A stretch of DNA of 64,000 bases from Streptomyces abyssalis (lineage in GTDB: Bacteria > Actinomycetota > Actinomycetes > Streptomycetales > Streptomycetaceae): assembly GCF_001751365.1 (NCBI RefSeq), contig NZ_LJGT01000039.1, forward strand, positions 80,145 through 144,144, read 5' to 3'. The notes under the pieces were generated by a model. That model worked only from the letters and a program-made list of their open reading frames with translations, searched no databases and had not been told where the DNA came from. The position numbers and the translations under genes are program-made. Below, piece by piece: positions 9,328 through 18,623 of this stretch. Position 1 is the stretch's first letter, and the number at the start of each line of letters is the position of its first letter.

Positions 9328-10239
9328 CTACCGCGGGCTGCCGCTGTCGTCGAGTGCCGGCTCCTCGCCCGAGGGGCCCGCCGTGCCCGTCGGCATCGCG
9401 GGGTGGCGTCCCAGGATGAAGACGCCGCCCACCGCGGCACCCAGCCCGAGGATCTCCCCGACGATCGCCAGCGGGGTCACCCGTACCGTGTCGCCGAGGA
9501 ATCCGATCCCGCACACGATCGCCGAGAGCGGCTCCGCCGCCGTCAGCGCGGGCAGGGACTGCCGCAGAGGCCCGGCTTCGAAGGCGCTCTGCACGAGCAC
9601 CAGTCCCACGACGGCGGAGGAGACGATTACGTACGGCTGCCAGCTCGTGACGAGCCCTACCAGGCCGGATTCGCTGAAGACGATGCTGGCCTCGCGGGTC
9701 AGGGCGTCCTGGACTCCGTAGAGCACCCCTGCCGCACCGGCCAGCAGCGGTGGCTCCTCGGTCAGGCGCAGACGGCGGGCGACCACGACCATCACCATGG
9801 CCACCGCCACCACCGACCCCAGCACGAACCACCGCCGCAGCGCGCCGATCTGGACGTCGTCGGTGCCCTCCGGGGACCCCGCCGCCACGAACGCGGCCAC
9901 GCCTCCGCTGAGGAGCACCACGCCCGCCCAGCCGGTTCTCCCCAGCCGCTGCCCGCTGATCCGCCGTGCCAGCGCCATCGCGAACAGCAGATTGGTGGCC
10001 AGCAGCGGCGCGACCCGCGAGACGTCGCCCTGGGACAGCGCCAGTGCGCTGAGAAGCTGGCCGATCACCATGAAGCCGATGCCCAGCAGCCACCGCGGAA
10101 CCTTCATCAGGTCGAGCAACAGCCGGAACGAGAGGATGTCGGCGAGGGGAGCGCGCGCGGCGGCCTCCTGCTGCAGTACGTACCCGAGGCCCAGAAAACA
10201 GGCCCCGACCAGGCCGTACACATAGACCATGATCGGCAT
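9328..10239 (-). CDS. DMT-family (EamA-like) membrane transporter
   Basis: A 303-residue integral membrane protein with about ten hydrophobic helices, the fold of the drug/metabolite transporter superfamily. It begins GLVGACFLGLGYVLQQEAA, resembling the actinobacterial DMT/NIPA-like group. Two EamA-like halves are visible: about 5-125 with a conserved ATNLLFAMALARR, and about 150-285 with ALTAAEPLSAIVCGIGFLG. The C-terminal 20 residues are soluble. ATG 10239 has GGAG about 8 bases upstream; ATG 10230 is a possible alternative. Substrate unknown (amino acids, metabolites or magnesium are family possibilities). Confidence 0.85.
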   Translation of the reverse strand: MPIMVYVYGLVGACFLGLGYVLQQEAAARAPLADILSFRLLLDLMKVPRWLLGIGFMVIGQLLSALALSQGDVSRVAPLLATNLLFAMALARRISGQRLGRTGWAGVVLLSGGVAAFVAAGSPEGTDDVQIGALRRWFVLGSVVAVAMVMVVVARRLRLTEEPPLLAGAAGVLYGVQDALTREASIVFSESGLVGLVTSWQPYVIVSSAVVGLVLVQSAFEAGPLRQSLPALTAAEPLSAIVCGIGFLGDTVRVTPLAIVGEILGLGAAVGGVFILGRHPAMPTGTAGPSGEEPALDDSGSPR

Positions 10240-10497
10240 GCCACTCCACGGCGCTTGAGCAGGCCCCGCGGTGCTCGCCGAGGGCCGTCCGGATCAGGCG
10301 GGTCTGTCTGACAAGAGTCAGCATCTCCTATATGCACCGATACCGGAGGGCGGGAGGGGCGGACCTGACCTCGTATGTACGGACGCGCACCGGCCGTGCG
10401 GGTGCCCGATGGCCGGAATGGCCGCATCGGGGAACGCCGCCGACGTCGCTTCGGCAACAGCCGCACTACGCGCGTCCGTGCTGAATAGCGTTGGGCC

Positions 10498-10824
10498 ATG
10501 AGCCTGATGACCGAGGGAGAGGCACCTGGCCCGGTGCGGTTCTACCTGGCCTGTGACGACATCGGCTGCCCTGCTCGTGCCGTGTTCGACCTGGTGATCC
10601 ACGAGTCTCCCCCGCCGATCGAGGAGGACCTCTTCGGGCACATCCTGCACAGCAGCGCCCGTGCGGCCCCGTACATCGAGGAGCAGGGCTGGACGTTCAC
10701 GCAGGGAATCGGCTATTGGTGCCCGACCTGCTCCAAGCCGAGGTCCGAGCGGCCCGCCCCGCCCAGGCCGGGGCGCCGCCACATCGCACGGCGTCAGCGG
10801 CGGGACCCGCGAGGCCCGCAGTAG
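10498..10824 (+). CDS. Small cysteine-containing hypothetical protein
   Basis: A 108-residue cytoplasmic protein of unknown family. The first 80 residues look folded (VRFYLACDDIGCPARAVFDL then a Trp/Tyr-rich part), and the last 25 are Pro/Arg-rich and probably disordered. Cysteines pair as C-x4-C near residue 20 and C-x2-C (YWCPTC) near residue 75, which suggests one zinc site joining the two ends of the domain. The start is ATG 10498 or ATG 10507; neither has a strong ribosome binding site. It stands alone upstream of the SpoIIE-type regulator. Confidence 0.6.
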   Translation: MSLMTEGEAPGPVRFYLACDDIGCPARAVFDLVIHESPPPIEEDLFGHILHSSARAAPYIEEQGWTFTQGIGYWCPTCSKPRSERPAPPRPGRRHIARRQRRDPRGPQ

Positions 10825-11103
10825 TACGACGGCAGGAGGCCGCCGCCACCACGTGCCCAACGGGACCGGTCCCGCGCGGCGCCCCGTACCGGTGACACGG
10901 GCGGGCCCGGCCACATGCGCGCGCCGGTGCGCCCCCGCAGCCACCGCGTGCGCCCGCGAATTCCGGCCTTTCCCGCCCGCGAGGCACGCTCCCCGCTTCG
11001 ATGTCCCGCTTTGGTCACAGCTGCACCCCTCTGCCCGCTGCGGTTGTATCTGTTCCCGTATGGATCGACCCTGTAAGAAACGTATCCGGGCTGGATTGGT
11101 GCC

Positions 11104-13536
11104 ATGAATGCGTGGAGCGAGGCCGAGACCGTCGACTTGCGTGGGCCACTCGACGTCACGAGTGCGGCCACGGTGCTGCTCGACAGCGAGAGCGTGGTCA
11201 TCGGGTGGAGCGAAGCCGCCGAAGACCTCTTCGGCTATGAACCCCGCGAGATCCTGGGCCGGCCGCTCGAAACGCTGATAGTGGGTCGTACGGCCCAGGT
11301 ACAGCCGTTCATCGAGCTCCTCGACCGGCCCGTCAGTGCGGCCTGCCGCAGTGAGGCCTCCGTCGCCCGGCACCGGGACGGCCACCGCATCGAGCTGGCG
11401 ACGACGATCTGCTCCCTGGCGGGGCCGGACGGAGCCCCCCAGATCATGGTCGCGGCCCCCCTGGAACCGCTGCGTTCCTGGGAGGCACACCAGGCCATGC
11501 TGCGCGGCCTCGCGACACAGTCCCCGATCGGCCTGGGCATCTACGACACCGACCTGCGGTTGACCTGGATAAACGCCAAGTATCAGAGCGAAATAGACCG
11601 CAAGTTCAGCGAGTACGCGGGCAAGCGCGTGAACGAGCTCTACGACGGCGGCGAGGTGATCTCGGAAGGGCATCCGCCACGGCTCGAAGACGTCATGCAG
11701 TCCGTGATCGACACGGGCGAGCCGGTGTTCGGGCTGCTCTACGAGGCACGGCCGCCCGCCGACCCGGAGCACGACCACGTCTGGTCGTGCGCGTACTACC
11801 GGCTCACGGACGCCGACGGCCACGTGATCGGTGTCTGCGAGGACGCCCTCGACATCACCGAGCGCTACCGCGCGCAGCAGCGGCTCGCGCTGACAGTGCG
11901 CGCGGGCGTCCGCATCGGCACCACCCTCGACATGATCACCACCTGTAGGGAGATCGCCGAAGTGGCCATCCCCGCCTTCGCCGACAGCGTCGCGGTGGAC
12001 CTGGTCGAGGGCGTGCTGGAGGGCGAGGAGCCCCGTCTGCACGGTGAGACCCAGTCGCTCATAAGGGTGGTGGAACGCTTCGGCACCCCGTACGCGCACG
12101 CCGGGAGCGAGGACGCGCCTTCCGCGGGTCCCTACCCGGTCGAGTACGAGACCGGGTCGCCGCAGATGACCTCGCTGGTGTCCCGCAAAGCCGTCACCCT
12201 CGACGGCGGGCGCCGGGCGGAGACGGACGAGGGGGAGGAGACAGGCGCCCACTCCACGCTCGCGGTGCCCCTCCGCGCGAGGGGCACCACGATGGGCCTG
12301 GTCACCTTCCTGCGCAGCGACAACCCCGCCCCTTTCGAAAACGAGGAACTCGCCCTCGCCAACGAGCTGGCCACCCGCACCGCGCTCTCCATCGACAACG
12401 CCCGCCGCTACACGCGCGAGCGCGCGTCCGCGCTGACGCTGCAGCGCAACCTGCTGCCCCGTGGGCTACCGGAGCAGTCAGCCGTCGACGTGGCGCACCG
12501 TTATCTGCCGTCCGACATCGGACTGGGCGTCGGCGGCGACTGGTTCGACGTGATCGCCCTCTCCGGCACTCGCGTGGGCATGGTCGTCGGCGACGTGGTG
12601 GGGCACGGCGTGAACGCCGCCGCCACGATGGGCCGTCTGCGTACCACCGTCAGGGCGCTGGCCCGGCTGGATCTCTCCCCGGACGAGCTGCTCTCCCGCC
12701 TCGACGACCTCGTGCTCCAGGGCGCCGAGGACCAGGAAGCGGGTGCTGTCCCGGCCACCGACGAGGGGCTGGGCGTCGCCTGCCTCTACGCCGTGTACGA
12801 CCCGGTCTCGCGGAAGTGCACCGCCGCCCGCGCGGGCCATCCCCCGGCCGCCAGCGTCGATCCCGAGGGCAACTTCAAGCTGCTCGACATTCCGCCGGGC
12901 CCTCCGCTGGGTGTGGGCGGTCTGCCGTTCGAGTCGATGGAGATCGAGCTGCCCGAGGGCAGTCTCCTCGCGCTCTTCACGGGGGGTCTCGTCCAGGACC
13001 GGGACCGCGACATCGACACCGGGGTCGCGAAGCTCAAGGGCGTGCTCACCGACCGCGAGAGCACGCTGGAGGAGCTGTGCGACCGGGCCCTGAGCGAGCT
13101 TCAGCCCGACGGCCCGGCCACCGACGACGCCGCCCTGCTCCTGGCCCGTACGCATGAACTGGGAGCGGACCAGGTCATCGGCTGGGAGCTGGACGCCGAA
13201 CCCAGCTCGGTCTCCCGGGCACGGACACTGGTCCTCGACCAGCTCGCCGAATGGGACCTGGACGAGCTGGGGTTCAGCACCGAACTCGTCGTCAGCGAAC
13301 TGGTCACCAACGCCGTACGGCACGCGGTCGGTCCGGTCTATCTGCGGCTGATCCGGGACCGCAGCCTGCACTGCGAGGTCTCCGACAAGGGCCACACCTC
13401 GCCCAATCTCCGGCACAGCGCGACCGACGACGAGGGTGGCCGGGGCCTGTTCATCGTGGCGCAGATGGTGCAGCGCTGGGGCACCCGCTACACACCGACG
13501 GGCAAGACGATCTGGACGGAACAGGCGCTGCCCTGA
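11104..13536 (+). CDS. PAS-PAS-GAF-SpoIIE phosphatase-HATPase regulator
   Basis: An 810-residue cytoplasmic signalling protein. Domains in order: PAS (about 15-125, with VIGWSEAAEDLFGYEPREIL), a second PAS (about 130-255), GAF (about 270-440), a SpoIIE/PP2C-type serine phosphatase (about 455-670, with GGDWFDVIAL and GDVVGHGVNAAATMGRLR giving the metal-binding Asp residues), and a C-terminal anti-sigma-type HATPase (about 690-805, with ELVTNAVRHA and GGRGLFIVAQMV). Proteins of this kind can both phosphorylate and dephosphorylate anti-sigma-factor antagonists, linking a ligand sensed by PAS/GAF to sigma-factor control. No partner gene lies nearby. The ATG start has only a weak ribosome binding site. 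Confidence 0.93.
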   Translation: MNAWSEAETVDLRGPLDVTSAATVLLDSESVVIGWSEAAEDLFGYEPREILGRPLETLIVGRTAQVQPFIELLDRPVSAACRSEASVARHRDGHRIELATTICSLAGPDGAPQIMVAAPLEPLRSWEAHQAMLRGLATQSPIGLGIYDTDLRLTWINAKYQSEIDRKFSEYAGKRVNELYDGGEVISEGHPPRLEDVMQSVIDTGEPVFGLLYEARPPADPEHDHVWSCAYYRLTDADGHVIGVCEDALDITERYRAQQRLALTVRAGVRIGTTLDMITTCREIAEVAIPAFADSVAVDLVEGVLEGEEPRLHGETQSLIRVVERFGTPYAHAGSEDAPSAGPYPVEYETGSPQMTSLVSRKAVTLDGGRRAETDEGEETGAHSTLAVPLRARGTTMGLVTFLRSDNPAPFENEELALANELATRTALSIDNARRYTRERASALTLQRNLLPRGLPEQSAVDVAHRYLPSDIGLGVGGDWFDVIALSGTRVGMVVGDVVGHGVNAAATMGRLRTTVRALARLDLSPDELLSRLDDLVLQGAEDQEAGAVPATDEGLGVACLYAVYDPVSRKCTAARAGHPPAASVDPEGNFKLLDIPPGPPLGVGGLPFESMEIELPEGSLLALFTGGLVQDRDRDIDTGVAKLKGVLTDRESTLEELCDRALSELQPDGPATDDAALLLARTHELGADQVIGWELDAEPSSVSRARTLVLDQLAEWDLDELGFSTELVVSELVTNAVRHAVGPVYLRLIRDRSLHCEVSDKGHTSPNLRHSATDDEGGRGLFIVAQMVQRWGTRYTPTGKTIWTEQALP

Positions 13537-13592
13537 CCGGACTTGGCGGGCGGGCGGGCGCGGGCGCCGCCGGGCGAACGGCCGCTGCCCGT

Positions 13593-13630
13593 GCTGCCGT
13601 GCCGGTCCGGGCCGGGACCAGCACGGCAGC
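13593..13630. terminator. Hairpin terminator between convergent genes
   Basis: A 16-bp stem (13593-13608 with 13615-13630, one mismatch) and a 6-base loop lie between the SpoIIE-type gene and the convergent Excalibur gene. Confidence 0.75.
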
Positions 13631-13673
13631 CCGCGCCGCAGCCCGCGCCATGACGGCCGGGCTGCTGGAGCGG

Positions 13674-14099
13674 TCAGCTGTCGACGCGCCGTCGACGTGT
13701 CGCCGCCAGCACACCCGCGCCCGCGACGAGCACCAGGCCACCGCCGGCCGCGATGTACGGCGTCACACTGTCCCCGCCCGTGTCCGCGAGGTTGCCGCCG
13801 TCCTTCTGCTGGGCGGGCTTCCCGGCCGCGGCCTCGTCGTCGGAGTCGCCCTCGCCGCGGTCCTCGGCAGGAACGAAGTCGCTCGGCGGCTGGTCGCAGC
13901 CGATCCCGTCGCCGTCGCGGTCCAGGTGCTTCCCGTAGTGCTCGTCGCCCTTCGGGATGTCCGAGTACCCGGCCTCATAGGCGGCGGGGCAGTTCTCGAA
14001 CGGGTGCTCTCCATCGTGGGCGAGTGCGGTGGCCGGGGCGAGCGCCATCCCCAGGGCGGCGGCTGTGACGACCACGGCGGCCGATGTACGGATCTTCAT
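13674..14099 (-). CDS. Excalibur-domain protein with LAxTG sortase signal
   Basis: A 141-residue exported protein. Residues 1-27 are a signal peptide (MKIRTSAAVVVTAAALGMAL, cleavage after TALA). Residues about 33-68 are an Excalibur calcium-binding domain: the two conserved cysteines (ENCPAAYEAG and GIGCDQPP) frame DRDGDGIGC with the EF-like Asp loop. After an acidic linker comes LADTG, then a hydrophobic segment (PYIAAGGGLVLVAGAGVLAA) and a basic tail: a cell-wall sorting signal of the LAxTG type used by class E sortases in streptomycetes. It should end up covalently on the cell wall. No sortase gene is in this window. Confidence 0.88.
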   Translation of the reverse strand: MKIRTSAAVVVTAAALGMALAPATALAHDGEHPFENCPAAYEAGYSDIPKGDEHYGKHLDRDGDGIGCDQPPSDFVPAEDRGEGDSDDEAAAGKPAQQKDGGNLADTGGDSVTPYIAAGGGLVLVAGAGVLAATRRRRVDS

Positions 14100-14453
14100 G
14101 GTTCTCCGTGTGTTGAGGGTGTGTGCGAGGGGTGGCGATGTTGTGACTCGCCGCCGTGGTCATTGGTTGTAAGGCTTTTCGGATGTGTTCCTGAATGCCC
14201 GCTCTCTTATGACATGTGTTCAACTTGCGGGCTGCTGCTGCGGGTTCGGCGTCGCGGCGTCCGGTGTCCGGCCGTGCTGCGTGGCGTCTTCCTGCGCCCA
14301 TCGGCGCTCCACGGCGCGCGCCGTGGTCTCCCGGGTTCGGCGGTGCCGGTCAGGGGGCTTGCGCACGTCGGCGCAGCCGCGGTGTTCCCACGCTCGCGGC
14401 AGCCTGCTCCCGGCTCCGCCCGACGGCCATGCAGGTCAGCTACCTGAAATGGG

Positions 14454-14539
14454 TGGTGCCCGGAGCCGGACTTGAACCGGCACGGCCCTCAGGGCCAACG
14501 AGGTTTAAGCTCGTCGTGTCTACATTCCACCATCCGGGC
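14454..14539 (-). tRNA. bldA: tRNA-Leu(UAA), bldA
   Basis: The minus strand folds as a class II tRNA. The acceptor GCCCGGA pairs with TCCGGGC, followed by discriminator A and an encoded CCA. There is a long variable arm (TGGCCCTGAGGGCC part), T-loop GGTTCAAGTCC, and anticodon stem-loop GAGCTTAAACCTC with anticodon TAA. It closely resembles the bldA tRNA of streptomycetes, the only tRNA that reads the rare UUA codon and therefore a translational switch for development and antibiotic production. Without the CCA it spans 14457-14539. Confidence 0.97.
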
Positions 14540-15003
14540 ACCGGCTCCAGGTCCGCTCGCCGGTTACTCAGCGCACGGGTTCCTATACCCCAGGGTGCAG
14601 GTAGAGCCTATCCAGCGTCAGGCCCCCAACTGCGGGGCGCCGACCCGATGTTGTCTTATTTTATGGGCAACTGACGACGCGTCAGTACCGCGTCTCCCAC
14701 TTCGGAGCGTCGCTCCGATCACGTCACTGGCTCGGGAAATGACGGAAAGTCGCCGTCCGGACACTGGAATTCTTCTTCCGCCGGCGGGAGCGTCACCGGG
14801 CCCCGGGGGGAGCACCGCCGGCACCCGCCGCCCCCGTCCCGGGCTCAGGGGCGCAGTCATACCCAGGGATGAGCGCGAGATCCGGCAGTACCTCGGAAGG
14901 CTGGCCCGGATACGGGTACGGAGGGTGATCCGCGGGGGCGCACGGAAGGACAGCATGGTGTGGTCCCGAGTTCCGTACACCGTCCCGACAGGAGCGCACC
15001 TCC
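14540..15003. other. Divergent regulatory region, bldA / ABC transporter
   Basis: No gene is seen. The region should hold the bldA promoter (leftward) and the promoter of the ABC pair (rightward). An unusually AT-rich stretch lies at 14651-14670, next to a CTGACG-ACG-CGTCAG inverted repeat at 14671-14685. I could not assign clear -35/-10 boxes. Confidence 0.5.
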
Positions 15004-15795
15004 GTGACCACCACCTACACCTCCCGCGTACCGGATGCCGCATCAGCACCCGCCGGGGTCGCCGCGGCGCGCGCCACGGACCTCTCCAAGGTCTACGGGC
15101 AGGGCGAGACCAAGGTGGTCGCCCTGGACCGCGTCTCCGTCGACTTCCGCAGGGCCGAATTCACCGCGATCATGGGGCCGTCGGGCTCCGGCAAGTCGAC
15201 GCTGATGCACTGCATGGCCGGCCTCGACTCGGTCTCCAGCGGCAGCGCCCTGATCGGTGACACCGAACTGACCACGCTCAAGGACAAGAAGCTGACGAAG
15301 CTCCGCCGTGACCGGATCGGCTTCATCTTCCAGGCGTACAACCTGCTGCCGACGCTCAACGCCCTGGAGAACATCACGCTCCCGCTCGACATCGCCGGCC
15401 GCAAGGCCGACAAGGCGTGGCTCGACCGCGTCATCGAGACCGTGGGTCTCTCCGGCAGGCTCAACCACCGTCCGAGCCAGCTCTCCGGGGGTCAGCAGCA
15501 GCGCGTCGCGGTGGCCCGTGCGCTCGCGAGCAGGCCGGAGATCATCTTCGGGGACGAGCCGACCGGCAATCTCGACTCCCGCGCCGGTGCCGAGGTGCTG
15601 GGCTTCCTGCGCAACTCCGTACGGGAGTTGGGCCAGACCATCGTCATGGTCACGCACGACCCGGTGGCGGCCTCCTACGCGGACCGTGTCGTCTTCCTCG
15701 CCGACGGACGCATCGTCGACGACATGTTCGGGCCGACTGCCGAGTCGGTGCTCGAACACATGAAGAGCCTCGACGCCAGGGTGCGTACGAGCTAG
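15004..15795 (+). CDS. ABC transporter ATP-binding protein (MacB/LolD type)
   Basis: A 263-residue ATPase with complete motifs: Walker A GPSGSGKST near residue 58, Q-loop FQAYNLLPTLNALEN, signature LSGGQQQRVAVARAL, Walker B IIFGDEPTGNLDSR and the H-loop MVTHDP. This is the pattern of the MacB/LolD/FtsE group that works with FtsX-fold permeases in peptide or lipoprotein export or envelope stress signalling. GTG 15004 has AGGAG 14 bases upstream. It is followed after 117 bases by its permease on the same strand, so the two form an operon. A paralogous pair lies at 45262-48800. Confidence 0.95.
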   Translation: MTTTYTSRVPDAASAPAGVAAARATDLSKVYGQGETKVVALDRVSVDFRRAEFTAIMGPSGSGKSTLMHCMAGLDSVSSGSALIGDTELTTLKDKKLTKLRRDRIGFIFQAYNLLPTLNALENITLPLDIAGRKADKAWLDRVIETVGLSGRLNHRPSQLSGGQQQRVAVARALASRPEIIFGDEPTGNLDSRAGAEVLGFLRNSVRELGQTIVMVTHDPVAASYADRVVFLADGRIVDDMFGPTAESVLEHMKSLDARVRTS

Positions 15796-15912
15796 CACCC
15801 CTCCCGGCAGACATCGCCGGTCACGGCACTACCGCGCCGCGGCATCCGACGGTCGCCGCGAGCCGCAACCGCCAGAGCACGAACCAGACTTCACCACTCC
15901 CAGGACTCACCC

Positions 15913-18468
15913 ATGCTCCGTACCGCCTTGCGCAACGTCTTCGCGCACAAGGCCCGGCTGCTGATGACCGTGCTCGCCGTGCTGCTCGGCGTCGCATTCG
16001 TCTCCGGCACCCTGGTCTTCACCTCGACCATCTCCGACGCGTACCAGAAGAGTTCGGAGAAGGGCTACAGCAACGTCGACCTCGCCATCGACGCGCCCAC
16101 GGGCCCTGCCGCCGGCGCCCCCGGCAGCAAGCCCGGTGACGAGAAAGGGCTGACGCAGGCCACTCTCGAGGCGGCCCGCGAACTGCCCGGCACGGAGAGC
16201 GCCAGCGGCTCCGTCACCGGCTTCGCCGCGCTCGCCGACAAGAAGGGGAAGCTCATCGGCGAGGGCTGGCAGACCACGGGCGGCAACTACGACGCGGGCC
16301 GGGACGGCCGGAGCGAGGACGCCCGCTACCCGATGAAGCAGGGCAGCGCGCCGAAGAACTCCGACGAGGTCGCCATCGACGCCGCGACCGCGGAGCGCGT
16401 CGGTTTCGAGGTCGGCGACACCGCCCGCATGTCGGTCGACGGCCCGGTGCTGGAGCAGCGGATCGCCGGCATCTTCAACACCGACGACGGCAACGTGGCC
16501 GCGGGCGGAACCCTCGTCCTCTTCGACACACCCACCGCACAGCGGCTCTTCGCTCAGCCGGGACAGTACGACCAGATCACCCTGAAGGCCGCCGACGGCA
16601 CTTCGCAGAGCGAGCTGAAGTCCCAGGCGAAGGAGCTCCTGCCGGCCGGCGCCGAGGCGGTCACCGGTAAGAAGCTCGCAGCCGACCAGTCCGAGATGAT
16701 CAAGAAGCGCATGAGCGGGATGCAGACGGCGATGCTCGTCTTCGCCGGCATCTCCCTGTTCGTCGGCATCTTCATCATCGCCAACACCTTCACCATGCTC
16801 GTCGCCCAGCGCACCAAGGAGCTGGCGCTGCTGCGGGCGGTCGGCGCGGCCCGCCGCCAGGTGACGCGCTCCGTGCTCATCGAGGCGCTGGCCGTGGGCT
16901 CGGTCGCCGCGGTCGCCGGGCTGGGCGCGGGCGTCGGAATCGGTGCCCTGCTGCGTTCGCTCATGGGCAGGCTGGGCGCGACCGTGCCCGACGGGCCGCT
17001 CGTCGTCGACGGCACCGCCGTGGCCGTCTCACTCGCCACCGGCATCGTGGTGACCGTCCTGGCCGCCTGGCTGCCGGCCCGCAAGGCCGCGAAGATCCCG
17101 CCGGTGGCGGCGATGAGCAGCGTGCACGCGACGGCGACGACGCGTTCGCTGGTCCTCCGCAACACCATCGGTGCGCTGCTGGCCGGCGCGGGCACGGCGC
17201 TGGTGCTCCTCGGGGCGGGTATGGACGACCGCGAATCCGCCCAGATCCCGCTCTCGGCCGGTGCCGCGACGCTGCTCATCGGTGTCTTCGTCCTGACGCC
17301 GCTGCTGTCGCGGCCGCTGATCGCCGCGGCCGCTCCGCTGACGCGGATCTTCGGGGTCTCGGGCAAGCTCGCGCGTCAGAACTCCGTACGCAATCCGCGT
17401 CGTACCGCCGCGACCGCGTCCGCGCTGATGATCGGCCTCACGCTGATCACCGGCATGACGGTGATCGCCGGCAGCGTGCAGCAGGCCATCGAGAAGATGG
17501 CCACCGATTCGCTGAAGGCGGACTACACGGTCAGCATGGCCAGCCACACACCGCTCTCTGCCGACGTCGAGCGGAAGCTCGCCCGCGACGACCAGGTCGA
17601 AGCGGTCAGTCCGATGCGCAACTCCGCCGCCGAGGTGCGCGGTTCCTCCGCGTTCCTGACGGGCGTCAACGGCGAGTCGATCAGCGACCTGACCGACCTG
17701 AACTTCGTCTCCGGCGGCTGGGACGGGCTCTCCGGCAACAAGGCGGTCGTCGACAAGGAGACCGCCAAGGCGGAGGGCTGGAAGACCGGTTCGACCTTCC
17801 CCGTCACCTTCGAGGACGGGAAGAAGACCCGGATGACCGTCTCGGGTGTCTACGAGGGCAACGAGATGATCCAGGGCGTCATGGTCGACACCGGCACGCT
17901 CGACCCGCACACGCAGCAGATCTCCAGCATGCAGGTGATGGTCAAGACGAAGGACGGCGCGAGCGATTCGGCCAAGGCGTCGCTGGAGAAGGCCCTGGGC
18001 AACAACCCTGCCGTGCTCGTGCAGACCAAGCAGGATGTCTCGGACTCCATCGCCAAGGGCTTCACGCTGATGCTCAACGTGCTCTACGGGCTGCTCGCGA
18101 TGGCCGTGATCGTGGCGGTGCTCGGAGTCGTCAACACCCTGGCCATGTCCGTCTTCGAACGCTCGCAGGAGATCGGGATGCTGCGTGCGATCGGCCTCGA
18201 CCGGCGGGGCATCAAGCGGATGGTGCGGCTGGAGTCGCTGGTGATCTCGCTCTTCGGCGGGGTGCTGGGAATCGGTCTGGGGGTGTTCTTCGGCTGGGCC
18301 GCGGGTGAGATCGTCGGGCTGTCGCTGTCGACGTACTCGCTGGTGCTGCCGTGGGAGCGGATCGGGATCTTCCTCGGGCTCGCGGCGCTCGTGGGCATGC
18401 TCGCCGCGCTGTGGCCGGCGCGGCGGGCCGCCAGGCTGAACATGCTCACCGCGATCAAGACGGAGTAG
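15913..18468 (+). CDS. FtsX-like ABC transporter permease
   Basis: An 851-residue membrane protein: one N-terminal helix (about 17-40), a large extracytoplasmic MacB-like periplasmic domain, an FtsX block of three or more helices (about 268-400), two central helices, a second extracytoplasmic domain (about 500-715), and a second FtsX block (about 720-845, with AVIVAVLGVVNTLAMSVFER and GMLRAIGLDRRGIKRM). It partners the ATPase just upstream and is typical of actinobacterial double-FtsX exporters. Substrate unknown. ATG 15913 follows a plausible AGGACTC. A strong terminator with a TTCG tetraloop follows. Confidence 0.93.
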   Translation: MLRTALRNVFAHKARLLMTVLAVLLGVAFVSGTLVFTSTISDAYQKSSEKGYSNVDLAIDAPTGPAAGAPGSKPGDEKGLTQATLEAARELPGTESASGSVTGFAALADKKGKLIGEGWQTTGGNYDAGRDGRSEDARYPMKQGSAPKNSDEVAIDAATAERVGFEVGDTARMSVDGPVLEQRIAGIFNTDDGNVAAGGTLVLFDTPTAQRLFAQPGQYDQITLKAADGTSQSELKSQAKELLPAGAEAVTGKKLAADQSEMIKKRMSGMQTAMLVFAGISLFVGIFIIANTFTMLVAQRTKELALLRAVGAARRQVTRSVLIEALAVGSVAAVAGLGAGVGIGALLRSLMGRLGATVPDGPLVVDGTAVAVSLATGIVVTVLAAWLPARKAAKIPPVAAMSSVHATATTRSLVLRNTIGALLAGAGTALVLLGAGMDDRESAQIPLSAGAATLLIGVFVLTPLLSRPLIAAAAPLTRIFGVSGKLARQNSVRNPRRTAATASALMIGLTLITGMTVIAGSVQQAIEKMATDSLKADYTVSMASHTPLSADVERKLARDDQVEAVSPMRNSAAEVRGSSAFLTGVNGESISDLTDLNFVSGGWDGLSGNKAVVDKETAKAEGWKTGSTFPVTFEDGKKTRMTVSGVYEGNEMIQGVMVDTGTLDPHTQQISSMQVMVKTKDGASDSAKASLEKALGNNPAVLVQTKQDVSDSIAKGFTLMLNVLYGLLAMAVIVAVLGVVNTLAMSVFERSQEIGMLRAIGLDRRGIKRMVRLESLVISLFGGVLGIGLGVFFGWAAGEIVGLSLSTYSLVLPWERIGIFLGLAALVGMLAALWPARRAARLNMLTAIKTE

Positions 18469-18490
18469 CACGCGCCGCTGTCAGCAGTCA

Positions 18491-18530
18491 CACCGTGGCC
18501 CGGCCCTCTTCGGAGGGCCGGGCCACGGTG
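18491..18530. terminator. Bidirectional terminator with TTCG tetraloop
   Basis: A perfect 18-bp stem (18491-18508 with 18513-18530) closed by the very stable TTCG tetraloop. It lies between the permease gene and the convergent Gfo/Idh/MocA gene. Confidence 0.93.
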
Positions 18531-18623
18531 TTCCGGGCGGGGCGCGCCGGGGATGCCGGGACCCTGATCCGGCAGCCGGAGCGGACCGGGAGCCGGACGT
18601 GATCCGGCGGCCGTACGCACCGG

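Noticed and set aside
6438..9419. Very long plus-strand open frame (over 900 codons)
   Set aside because: It covers the antisense of the methyltransferase and an off-frame of the MFS gene. Long stop-free frames are expected opposite high-GC genes.
10318..12252. Long minus-strand frame opposite the SpoIIE-type gene
   Set aside because: Antisense shadow: no domains, Arg/His-rich composition, and the plus-strand gene is unambiguous.
14671..14685. CTGACG-ACG-CGTCAG as a TetR-type operator for bldA or the ABC pair
   Set aside because: A 6-bp dyad is common by chance and no TetR gene adjoins; only mentioned in the regional description.
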